Positions 31,912 to 36,972 of a stretch of DNA of 36,972 bases are shown here, piece after piece. The translations under genes were made by a program, and so were the position numbers. Source of the stretch: Clostridia bacterium (GTDB lineage Bacteria > Bacillota > Clostridia > Oscillospirales > SIG627). Below the pieces are notes generated by a model. The model saw only the letters and a list, made by a program, of their open reading frames with translations. It did no database searches and was not told the DNA's origin. The DNA lies in NCBI GenBank assembly GCA_017517325.1, contig JAFWZW010000019.1:1-36972 (forward strand), written 5' to 3'. The stretch's first letter is position 1; the number at the start of each line of letters is the position of its first letter.

Positions 31912-32712
31912 TCAAGGGCGCAGACCCATACCACCCTCAAGGGTAAGGGTTTCACCGTTCATATACTTGAAATCGGGAGAAGCCAACTGAACGCAAACAC
32001 GACCGATTTCAGTTTCAGGGTCACCGAAATGCCCTGCAGGCGGCATCTTTACGTTTGCTTTGAAGGCGTCAGGATAAGCCTTTTCAAAGTTTTCAAGCTG
32101 AGCAGTCCAGGCAAGAGGACATACCACATTGGTATTGATACCGTCTTTAGCCCACTCGGTAGCGGCAACTCTGGAAAGGCCGCGAATGCCTTCCTTTGCG
32201 GCGGCGTATGCGCACTGGCCGTAATTTCCAAACAGACCTGCGCCTGATGCAAAATTAATAATGCTTCCCTGAGTCTCTTTCAGGTAAGGATAGCAAGCCT
32301 TCATATAGTAAAAGCTTGCATAAAGACCTGAATAAAGAGCCAGATCAAACTGTTCGGTGGTGTGATCCTGAATGGTAACACCGGAAGCAGAGGCCTGGGC
32401 GTTGTTGATCAAAACGTCGATTCTTCCAAACTCAGAAACAGCCGCTTCCACAACGGATTTTGCAGTAGCTTCATTGTCGGAGCCTGCAGAAATATCGGCA
32501 GAAAAAATCAAAACTTTGATTCCATACAGCTTTTCAAGTTCCTCTTTTGCCTTTTCAAGCTTTGAAACATTTCTTCCCGTAATAACAAGATTTGCGCCTT
32601 CCTTTGCATAGGCAGTTGCGATTCCGTAACCGATCGAGCCGCATCTTCCATCAGACAAAGTAGCAAATCCCGCGCCGGTAATAATAGCTGTTTTACCTGC
32701 TAAAAACCCCAT
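31912..32712 (-). CDS. SDR family NAD(P)-dependent oxidoreductase
   Basis: A 266-residue classical short-chain dehydrogenase. The cofactor motif begins as KTAIITGAG and continues after an insertion of about ten residues with GSIGYGIA, so the usual TGxxxGxG is stretched. The NNAQASASG motif, catalytic Ser in INFASGAG and Tyr-x3-Lys in CAYAAAKEG are present, followed by VVCPLAW. The C-terminus ends in NGETLTLEGGMGLRP as in many SDRs. Two ATGs exist; the one at 32718 is only one base from GGAGA, whereas 32712 has a spacing of seven and is preferred. It is a single-gene unit with its own promoter and terminator. The substrate is unknown. Confidence 0.88.
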   Translation of the reverse strand: MGFLAGKTAIITGAGFATLSDGRCGSIGYGIATAYAKEGANLVITGRNVSKLEKAKEELEKLYGIKVLIFSADISAGSDNEATAKSVVEAAVSEFGRIDVLINNAQASASGVTIQDHTTEQFDLALYSGLYASFYYMKACYPYLKETQGSIINFASGAGLFGNYGQCAYAAAKEGIRGLSRVAATEWAKDGINTNVVCPLAWTAQLENFEKAYPDAFKANVKMPPAGHFGDPETEIGRVCVQLASPDFKYMNGETLTLEGGMGLRP

Positions 32713-32752
32713 TTTCATTCTCCTTTTTTATTATAAAAAAATTAATGAGCAT

Positions 32753-32781
32753 ATTATAACATAGCGAGGAAAAAAAATCAA
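32753..32781 (-). promoter_or_regulatory. Promoter of the SDR gene
   Basis: On the minus strand TTGATT (32776-32781), 17-bp spacer, TATAAT (32753-32758). It begins only ten bases after the stop of the preceding small membrane protein gene. Confidence 0.78.
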
Positions 32782-32790
32782 GGCAAAGCA

Positions 32791-33297
32791 TTATTTACTT
32801 GACTCTCGCGCACAAAAAAGAAGCGGGTGAAAGGTGGGATTTTTTGAATTGTTTTTTTGCTTAACAAATACAATCATTGCGAAAGTTAATAAACTTACGT
32901 ATAAAGAAACTTTCACCAAATCCACAACGAAATCTTCGCTATCAAAATATAAAACATTTCCATTACATTTGATATATTCAATCAAAGCGTTTTCATAACG
33001 ATTCGTTATATAAAAAACATAATCTTCTTCATCATCATAATTTACAACAATTCGTTCTTTGTGCATTAGAGATTGCCACACAACGTTGGTTGCATTATCC
33101 ACATCAGGCAAAAGGCTATCTTCTGCTATATTTTGAGAAATCAACTGCTCGATTTTTTGTCTGTTATGATCATTAATAGCTACGGAACGACTTGGATTGG
33201 AAATGACAAGCAGAAAACAAAATACTTGCCACAATATCAATAAAACACTTATAACAGCAACCAAAAGGCTGCCGATCATCAAAAAGCGTTTTTTCAT
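32791..33297 (-). CDS. Small two-helix membrane protein, unrecognised
   Basis: A 168-residue protein I do not recognise. It starts with a basic MKKR and a long hydrophobic helix (about 6-32). A polar extracytoplasmic domain of about 90 residues follows, with acidic NYDDEEDYVFYITNRYE near 88-104. A second helix lies at about 125-145 and a polar tail completes it. The ATG at 33297 is preceded by AGGTGA at a spacing of four to five and fits the promoter at 33317-33345; the open frame further upstream crosses that promoter and is rejected. Base composition is clearly more AT-rich than in genes to the left. No terminator is seen before the SDR promoter. Confidence 0.7.
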   Translation of the reverse strand: MKKRFLMIGSLLVAVISVLLILWQVFCFLLVISNPSRSVAINDHNRQKIEQLISQNIAEDSLLPDVDNATNVVWQSLMHKERIVVNYDDEEDYVFYITNRYENALIEYIKCNGNVLYFDSEDFVVDLVKVSLYVSLLTFAMIVFVKQKNNSKNPTFHPLLFCARESSK

Positions 33298-33316
33298 TGT
33301 ATCACCTCTGCCTTGC

Positions 33317-33345
33317 ATTATAGCATAAAAGCGGCGAAGCCGCAA
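33317..33345 (-). promoter_or_regulatory. Promoter of the small membrane protein gene
   Basis: On the minus strand TTGCGG (33340-33345), 17-bp spacer, TATAAT (33317-33322) preceded by TGC. The spacer and -35 overlap a small hairpin GCGGCGAAGCCGC (33331-33343). Confidence 0.68.
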
Positions 33346-33350
33346 TACTT

Positions 33351-33431
33351 CTTCACTATTCACTATTACCTATTCCTTTCCAAAAATCCCGTTCACAATT
33401 TTTTAGTGAAAAGTGAAAAGTGAAGAGTGAA
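33351..33431. repeat. Inverted pair of heptamer arrays
   Basis: Four units of 7 bp on the left (CTTCACT, ATTCACT, ATTACCT, ATTCCTT; 33351-33378) face four units of 7 bp on the right (AGTGAAA, AGTGAAA, AGTGAAG, AGTGAAA; 33405-33432). The right units are the reverse complement of the left consensus, so both arms can form an imperfect stem of about 28 bp with a 26-base loop. It lies between a small hairpin (33331-33343) and a terminator (33437-33468). No coding function is seen. Confidence 0.75.
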
Positions 33432-33436
33432 AAAGT

Positions 33437-33468
33437 AAAATCCCGAACGCTTTCGCATTCGGGATTTT
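33437..33468. terminator. Bidirectional terminator of the isomerase unit
   Basis: AAAATCCCGAA (33437-33447) pairs with TTCGGGATTTT (33458-33468), followed by further T residues. On the minus strand it ends the HAD-isomerase transcript. The stretch 33469-33566 shows no clear feature. Confidence 0.82.
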
Positions 33469-33566
33469 TGTCATTCGTGTCCGAAAAAGAACTGGTCGAA
33501 AACCGAGGATTTCTAAAAAACTTCAACTAACAACATTCGATGTAGGATGTAAGGCTTTGATGAAAA

Positions 33567-34421
33567 CTATTTATTATAAAGCGAAACAAGATGTTTTCCG
33601 ACAGAGACTGCAAATCGCATTACTTCCGGGAACAGCTCGTCAGGAAACTTATCAAGGAACTTAATAATTTCGAAAGTCAAGTCACCGGTATATCCCGCCT
33701 TTTTCAACGAATGCATAATTGCTTCCCAGTTCAGCTCGCCTGTATAAGGCAAAATATGCTTGTCACCAAGATAGTCATTATCCTGTACATGCAATGATTT
33801 TAAAATCCCCGGATTAACAGCTTCAATAAATTTTTCTGGTTCATATCCGGTCAGTGCTGCATGCCCAATATCCACGCATGCTACAATCCATGGCGAATTG
33901 ATTTTTTCAACAATACTGTTTAATTCTGCAGGACTCCCCAGTTTGCCTATTAACCTTTTTCTTTTTTTATCCCTGCTGAACAGATTTTCCACTGCAACAT
34001 GTATACCAAATTGTTCACAGTACGGGATAAAGCTTTTATAATATTCAATATTATATTTCTCAAAATCAACACCATCGGGAACCGTTATGGAATGAACAAC
34101 TATATTTTCTGCGCCAAGAATTGATGCTGATTCCAAAGCATGTATCATCCACAGATACTTTTCTTCAAAAATATTACGCTCTAAACCATATTTGAGTGAA
34201 AAAGGCGCATGTGCCTGATTACAAGCTATTCCAACTTTATCAAGGTGAACTCTTAACTTTTCTGCATATTCTTTATAACCATCACCTAAAACTTCTTCAC
34301 ATTCTTTGTCATAATAATATGAATAATCTATCGCATCAAAGCCTGCAGCCTTTGATATTTCTATAGCCCTAAAATCCCCAAACCTTTGTGCAAGTGTGTA
34401 TAATTCCACAGATAATTTCAT
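33567..34421 (-). CDS. Sugar phosphate isomerase/epimerase family TIM-barrel protein
   Basis: A 284-residue protein of the xylose-isomerase-like TIM-barrel/AP-endonuclease-2 superfamily. Probable metal ligands are the Glu in HVAVENLFS (about 150), Asp and His in CVDIGHAAL (about 190), His in SLHVQDND (about 217) and Glu in LTFEIIKF (about 257), the normal set for this family. It starts MKLSVELYTLAQ with a strand typical of sugar isomerases; GGGAG stands nine bases before the ATG. It follows a HAD hydrolase by 37 bases, suggesting a small operon that dephosphorylates and epimerises a sugar or polyol. The coding sequence is AT-rich compared with the left part of the window. The substrate is unknown. 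Confidence 0.88.
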   Translation of the reverse strand: MKLSVELYTLAQRFGDFRAIEISKAAGFDAIDYSYYYDKECEEVLGDGYKEYAEKLRVHLDKVGIACNQAHAPFSLKYGLERNIFEEKYLWMIHALESASILGAENIVVHSITVPDGVDFEKYNIEYYKSFIPYCEQFGIHVAVENLFSRDKKRKRLIGKLGSPAELNSIVEKINSPWIVACVDIGHAALTGYEPEKFIEAVNPGILKSLHVQDNDYLGDKHILPYTGELNWEAIMHSLKKAGYTGDLTFEIIKFLDKFPDELFPEVMRFAVSVGKHLVSLYNK

Positions 34422-34458
34422 TTTTAAACACTCCCTTTTTTAATAATAACTATACCGT

Positions 34459-35190
34459 TTAATATGTAATACTTCTTTCTCTTACATCACATTTTAATTC
34501 GAGTAACTCTGAAAAATCATAAATATAATAGTCCGAAACACTTTTTATATCTTTTATATAATCTTTGGAGGATGAATCGTATATACCACATACCTTCATT
34601 CCTGATGATTTTGCCGTTTTATCAGCATTGCAGTTATCATCAAGAAATAATATTTCGTTGATAGGTTTCGCTATTTTCAGGGCTGCCATTTTATAAATTT
34701 CCACATCTGATTTTGTTGTTCCAAAATCATCACAAGACCATATATTTGTAAAAATATCAAATATTCCTAATCTCTTCAAACATACATCAAGCACCGAATG
34801 AGGACTTGCAGTTAAAATATGAAGATTCGCACCCTCTTGTTTTAACTTTTTGAGTGTTGCAACAACATTTGCTTTTGCCGGAATATTATGTGCATACTCA
34901 TCATAGGCATATTTTTTCATCATTGCAACCATTTCTTCTTCGGATAACGGAACCCCCAACTTCCTAAAATATCCGGCAGTTCCGGCATAACCTAAAGGTG
35001 TAATGATTTTTACAATATCATCTTCATATTTTATATTGTTTTCATCAAGAATTCTCAACATAACATTAATGAATGTTGGCATAGAATCCACTAACGTGCC
35101 ATCAAAATCAAACAAATAGTCATTATACATGTGAATTTCTTTTGCTAACTCTTTATTTCTAACATAACTATCTTCAAATAATACTTCCAT
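34459..35190 (-). CDS. HAD family hydrolase (phosphatase/beta-phosphoglucomutase-like)
   Basis: A 243-residue HAD subclass IA protein. Motif I is YLFDFDGTLVDSMPT (about 25-39), motif II LHILTASPHS, the motif III Lys lies in TTKSDVEIY and motif IV is ILFLDDNCNADKTAKSSG. The cap lies between motifs I and II. The first 20 residues precede the usual start, but the ATG at 35190 has AAGGTGG at a spacing of seven, whereas the internal ATG at 35130 has none, so the long form is chosen. The promoter is unusual: its -35 TTGACT is part of the first hairpin of array B. It is followed by the isomerase gene on the same transcript. Confidence 0.87.
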   Translation of the reverse strand: MEVLFEDSYVRNKELAKEIHMYNDYLFDFDGTLVDSMPTFINVMLRILDENNIKYEDDIVKIITPLGYAGTAGYFRKLGVPLSEEEMVAMMKKYAYDEYAHNIPAKANVVATLKKLKQEGANLHILTASPHSVLDVCLKRLGIFDIFTNIWSCDDFGTTKSDVEIYKMAALKIAKPINEILFLDDNCNADKTAKSSGMKVCGIYDSSSKDYIKDIKSVSDYYIYDFSELLELKCDVRERSITY

Positions 35191-35210
35191 AAAATTGCCA
35201 CCTTAGGTAT

Positions 35211-35238
35211 ATTATAGCATACAGTTGCACGAAGTCAA
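35211..35238 (-). promoter_or_regulatory. HAD operon promoter with -35 inside hairpin array B
   Basis: On the minus strand TTGACT (35233-35238), 16-bp spacer, TATAAT (35211-35216) preceded by TGC. The -35 hexamer is one arm of the hairpin 35224-35239. Confidence 0.72.
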
Positions 35239-35373
35239 CATCGTTGGGCGTCAGTCCACACCGTTTGTGCGAAGCACAACACTGTTTGCCGAAGGCAACC
35301 TCGTTTTGTGTCCGCTAAAGCGGAATGATGTTGACCTAAAGGTCAAATGATGTTGTATCCTTACGGACACAAA
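35224..35373. repeat. Hairpin array B with orientation-switching linkers
   Basis: Seven small hairpins: 35224-35239 (GTTG/CAAC), 35246-35257 (GGGC/GTCC), 35265-35279 (TTGTGC/GCACAA), 35286-35298 (TTGCC/GGCAA), 35311-35324 (TCCGC/GCGGA), 35331-35346 (TTGACC/GGTCAA) and 35353-35372 (TTGT..CC/GG..ACAA). Left-half linkers read CAACATCGTT, CACACCGTTT, CAACACTGTTT and CAACCTCGTTT; right-half linkers read AATGATGTTG and AAATGATGTTG, the reverse complement of the left consensus. The organisation equals that of 24-214 and 36609-36777 with different linker sequence. The right end runs into an A-rich stretch and a terminator. Confidence 0.8.
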
Positions 35374-35376
35374 CAC

Positions 35377-35414
35377 AAAAAATAAAGCACTTCTTGCGAA
35401 GTGCTTTATTTTTT
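35377..35414. terminator. Bidirectional terminator beside array B
   Basis: AAAAAATAAAGCACTTC (35377-35393) pairs perfectly with GAAGTGCTTTATTTTTT (35398-35414) around a four-base loop. On the minus strand it serves the HTH regulator gene ending at 35476; on the plus strand it would end a transcript of array B. Confidence 0.9.
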
Positions 35415-35475
35415 GGGACCGACACTCAAAATGGAACCGGTATAATAACTTGATTTTCTATCAAATTGTAGTTTT

Positions 35476-36114
35476 TTAATTAATTCTTTGCAAGGAAACA
35501 CATTCCTTTGGCTCAAAAACCTTAAAAGCTGCTTCAGTCATCACAAAAATTTGATGTTTGTCCCGCAATTTTCCGTTTTTAGCAGATCCCCAAATTCCTT
35601 CGTCAAGTCCTGTAATGGTACCGGGCTTGCCTTTGATAATAACAATGGTAATGGTATCCGCCACTAAAAGCGGTTTCACAAGAGGCGCTTTTACAACACT
35701 TGGACGGCTATGCCCTCCGGCTATGTAAAATTGGGTCCAATAGACAGTGTTATCCTCGCCGCAATCAATTCTCGTAGACTTAGTGGCTTTTTTCTTTGTT
35801 ACATACAAAACGAATTTCTGCCCGTTCCACACAAAACTACTTTTTTGCACACTATCCGTTTCCTCAACAGTTTTCCCAAAAGCACGACTGTAATGATAGA
35901 GAGACAGTTCACTCTCCAAAGAGCACTCCATCATATCCCCTACATCACATCTCAGGGAAGTACAAATTTTGGCAATAGTATCTGTTGTTACGGTTTCATT
36001 CTTTGCAAGTTTTGCAATAACACGAGAACTGAGACCTGTCAAATCAATCAAATCCGATTTTGAAAGCCCCTTTTCGGCTAATAATTTCCAGAGCTTAGAA
36101 TAGTTGATATACAC
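35476..36114 (-). CDS. HTH (Cro/CI-type) regulator with unrecognised C-terminal domain
   Basis: A 212-residue protein. Residues about 6-62 are a Cro/CI-like helix-turn-helix: LWKLLAEKGLSKSDLIDLTG, LSSRVIAKLAKNETVTTDTI and ICTSLRCDVGDMME follow the usual helix order. The remaining 145 residues are a beta-rich domain I do not recognise, with WTQFYIAGGHSRPS near 125, VADTITIVIIKGKPGTITG and GIWGSAKNGKLRDKHQIFVM. It has no obvious catalytic signature and could be a ligand sensor or nuclease-like partner domain. The start is GTG with GGAGG seven bases upstream, behind a consensus -35 promoter. A perfect inverted repeat with 10-base arms at 36168-36191, just upstream of the promoter, is a natural autoregulatory site. 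AT-rich like its neighbours. Confidence 0.78.
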   Translation of the reverse strand: MYINYSKLWKLLAEKGLSKSDLIDLTGLSSRVIAKLAKNETVTTDTIAKICTSLRCDVGDMMECSLESELSLYHYSRAFGKTVEETDSVQKSSFVWNGQKFVLYVTKKKATKSTRIDCGEDNTVYWTQFYIAGGHSRPSVVKAPLVKPLLVADTITIVIIKGKPGTITGLDEGIWGSAKNGKLRDKHQIFVMTEAAFKVFEPKECVSLQRIN

Positions 36115-36137
36115 GAAAACACCTCCTCGCTATTATT

Positions 36138-36166
36138 ATTTTATCCGAAATCGCACTAAATGTCAA
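36138..36166 (-). promoter_or_regulatory. Promoter of the HTH regulator gene
   Basis: On the minus strand TTGACA (36161-36166), 17-bp spacer, TAAAAT (36138-36143). Confidence 0.85.
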
Positions 36167-36167
36167 G

Positions 36168-36191
36168 AATTATTTACTTTGGTAAATAATT
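36168..36191. promoter_or_regulatory. Perfect inverted repeat upstream of the HTH promoter
   Basis: AATTATTTAC (36168-36177) and GTAAATAATT (36182-36191) are perfect reverse complements separated by four bases. The repeat ends one base upstream of the -35 box and is a likely binding site, most simply for the HTH protein itself. Confidence 0.75.
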
Positions 36192-36197
36192 AGTTTC

Positions 36198-36231
36198 AAA
36201 AATAAGCCGTGAAAATTCACGGCTTATTTTT
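36198..36231. terminator. Terminator overlapping the four-helix-bundle gene end
   Basis: AAAAATAAGCCGTGAA (36198-36213) pairs perfectly with TTCACGGCTTATTTTT (36216-36231). The gene's stop codon at 36217-36219 lies in the right arm, so termination starts within the coding end. Confidence 0.9.
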
Positions 36232-36585
36232 ATTGATCTTGTTTTCGATTGTTATGCAAGAGGACGTGAGCATTCTGCGGATTCTACCGCAGAGGTTGCG
36301 GTATTTCTTGAATACTATATCATCAATATCAGAAGAGGAAAGAAGGAGTTTTAACCAAGATTCCGTTTCCATGCATTCCTTACGTGCAATCTCAAATTTT
36401 GACAGCATATCCGGAAGGCTTTGAGGGTATTGTGCTTCGGAAATGTTTGCAAAAACACTGGAAGAAGATTTCTTCAACTGAAAAAGCGTATTGGAATTCC
36501 CTCTTCTACCATTGAGGGACTTACACAATTCCTCAATGCCCGTTGCAAGTTCTTCTGAATACTTCAAAAGATAATTTGTACTCAT
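36217..36585 (-). CDS. Four-helix-bundle protein (23S rRNA intervening-sequence protein/bAvd-like)
   Basis: A 122-residue, almost all-helical protein matching the four-helix-bundle family first found in 23S rRNA intervening sequences and related to bAvd of diversity-generating retroelements. Landmarks are the LKKSSSSVFANISEAQ stretch (about 38-53; in the family usually Q.R.AA.SI..NI.EG), the FEIARKECMETESWLKLL helix and a final helix with basic residues. Family members form pentamers that bind nucleic acid in bAvd. The ATG at 36585 has AGGA at a spacing of seven; the preceding GTG is less likely. No 23S rRNA or reverse transcriptase is nearby. Instead the gene directly follows hairpin array C, and no standard promoter is seen between the tRNA terminator and its start. 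An RNA- or DNA-hairpin-related role is inference. Confidence 0.85.
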   Translation of the reverse strand: MSTNYLLKYSEELATGIEELCKSLNGRRGNSNTLFQLKKSSSSVFANISEAQYPQSLPDMLSKFEIARKECMETESWLKLLLSSSDIDDIVFKKYRNLCGRIRRMLTSSCITIENKINKNKP

Positions 36586-36608
36586 CACTCGATCCTTTCG
36601 TTCCTAAT

Positions 36609-36777
36609 CACGGCAAAGCCGTGCATGGAATCAACACGAAGTGTTGGATGGAATCCGCTGTAGGCGGCATGGAATCAATCCGAAGGAAATACACGCTAAC
36701 GCGTGATACCATACAGTCGCAAAGCGACTGATTCCATACACCCTTGCGGGTGATGCCATGCCAATCCTTCGGATTGG
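36609..36777. repeat. Hairpin array C with orientation-switching linkers
   Basis: Hairpins: 36609-36623 (CACGGC/GCCGTG), 36632-36646 (CAACAC/GTGTTG), 36655-36667 (CCGC/GCGG), 36679-36687 (weak central, TCC/GGA), 36692-36705 (CACGC/GCGTG), 36714-36730 (CAGTCGC/GCGACTG), 36739-36752 (CACCC/GGGTG) and 36761-36777 (CCAATCC/GGATTGG). Linkers before the centre are CATGGAATC, GATGGAATC and CATGGAATC; after it they are GATACCAT, GATTCCAT and GATGCCATG, which are reverse complements with at most one change, in nested order. The array is the 5' neighbour of the four-helix-bundle gene and ends with ATAAAAA next to the tRNA terminator. Confidence 0.85.
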
Positions 36778-36780
36778 ATA

Positions 36781-36813
36781 AAAATAAGACAGTCGATTGA
36801 CTGTCTTATTTTT

Positions 36814-36814
<1 letters not shown>
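36781..36814. terminator. Terminator of the tRNA-Asp/tRNA-Thr transcript
   Basis: AAAATAAGACAGTC (36781-36794) pairs with GACTGTCTTATTTT around GATT. It starts right at the CCA end of tRNA-Thr on the minus strand. On the plus strand it would also end a transcript of array C. Confidence 0.9.
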
Positions 36815-36889
<75 letters not shown>

Positions 36890-36895
36890 ATATTG

Positions 36896-36972
36896 TGGCG
36901 ACCTGAAGGGGGCTCGAACCCCTGACCTCTAGCGTGACAGGCTAGCGTTCTAACCAACTGAACTACCAGGCC
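36896..36972 (-). tRNA. tRNA-Asp (anticodon GUC), CCA encoded
   Basis: The minus strand gives acceptor GGCCTGG with TCAGGTC (G-U pairs included), anticodon stem CTAGC/GCTAG with loop CTGTCAC (anticodon GTC), T-arm GGGGTTCGAGCCCC and encoded CCA at 36896-36898. The 5' end is the last base of the window, so its promoter and any further upstream tRNAs are outside. Confidence 0.96.

Noticed and set aside
35224-36777. Arrays B and C as CRISPR arrays
   Set aside because: The recurring part is only 8-10 bases, switches orientation half way, and the intervening parts are self-complementary hairpins rather than unique spacers. No cas gene is present.
36217-36777. A 23S rRNA intervening sequence or a diversity-generating retroelement
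   Set aside because: The four-helix-bundle protein fits both by family, but no 23S rRNA sequence, reverse transcriptase, template repeat or variable repeat is seen in the window.

Overview
The window looks like a chromosomal piece of an anaerobic member of the Bacillota, most likely class Clostridia and probably gut-associated. This rests on gene content (azlCD, a GlpP-type antiterminator, an anaerobic glycerol-3-phosphate dehydrogenase with a DUF1667 partner, YitT, YhcC, a DUF6320 protein), strong AGGAGG-type ribosome binding sites, and many sigma-A-like promoters with 17-bp spacers. No rRNA, phage, transposase, plasmid or CRISPR gene is visible. The species cannot be fixed from the sequence alone.

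Layout. 1-280 holds a hairpin array (array A). 283-2134 (+) carries azlC-azlD and a cytoplasmic parvulin isomerase. 2198-4545 (-) is a MarR regulator plus an ABC exporter. 4668-11528 (-) is one long operon in the order response regulator, histidine kinase, membrane-anchored amidase, TVP38 protein, MacB-like ABC transporter, which reads as a cell-envelope stress or antimicrobial-peptide module. 11612-13584 (-) is an acyltransferase plus DUF6320 pair, divergent from an acyl-CoA ligase (13754-15466). 15560-17835 (+) is a HAD-IIA phosphatase plus an M81 (MlrC-like) peptidase. 17866-19617 (-) has a HAD phosphatase, tRNA-Glu and YhcC. 19689-22004 is a neutral-ceramidase-like hydrolase divergent from a LysR regulator. 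22019-28886 (-) is a glycerol-phosphate region: glycerophosphodiesterase, GlpP, GlpA-like and HcnB/GlpB-like oxidoreductases, DUF1667, sn-glycerol-1-phosphate dehydrogenase and an unrecognised beta-propeller-like protein. 28900-32712 has YitT, an SGNH esterase, a TauE-type transporter and an SDR. 32791-36585 is visibly AT-richer accessory DNA: a small membrane protein, a TIM-barrel isomerase, a HAD hydrolase, an HTH regulator with an unrecognised C-terminal domain and a four-helix-bundle protein. tRNA-Thr and tRNA-Asp close the window.

How the genes work together. The glycerol-phosphate region is built so that glycerophosphodiesters are cut to glycerol phosphate and either stereoisomer can be oxidised to dihydroxyacetone phosphate (G3P by the GlpA/HcnB/DUF1667 set, G1P by AraM/EgsA). 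A strong terminator between glpP and glpA is where GlpP antitermination would act. AraM has its own promoter, covered by two TGTATNATACA operators.

Most unusual observation. Three intergenic loci (24-214, 35224-35373, 36609-36777) share one architecture and differ in sequence: seven or eight tiny hairpins joined by an 8-10-nt linker that is repeated within the locus and switches to its reverse complement half way along. The linkers of the two halves can therefore pair in a nested way, giving a long stem with hairpin side branches. Each sits beside an A/T-flanked hairpin or an A-rich end. One lies directly upstream of the four-helix-bundle protein gene. A fourth locus (33351-33431) repeats the principle with heptamers. 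These loci are the best candidates here for an undescribed element family.
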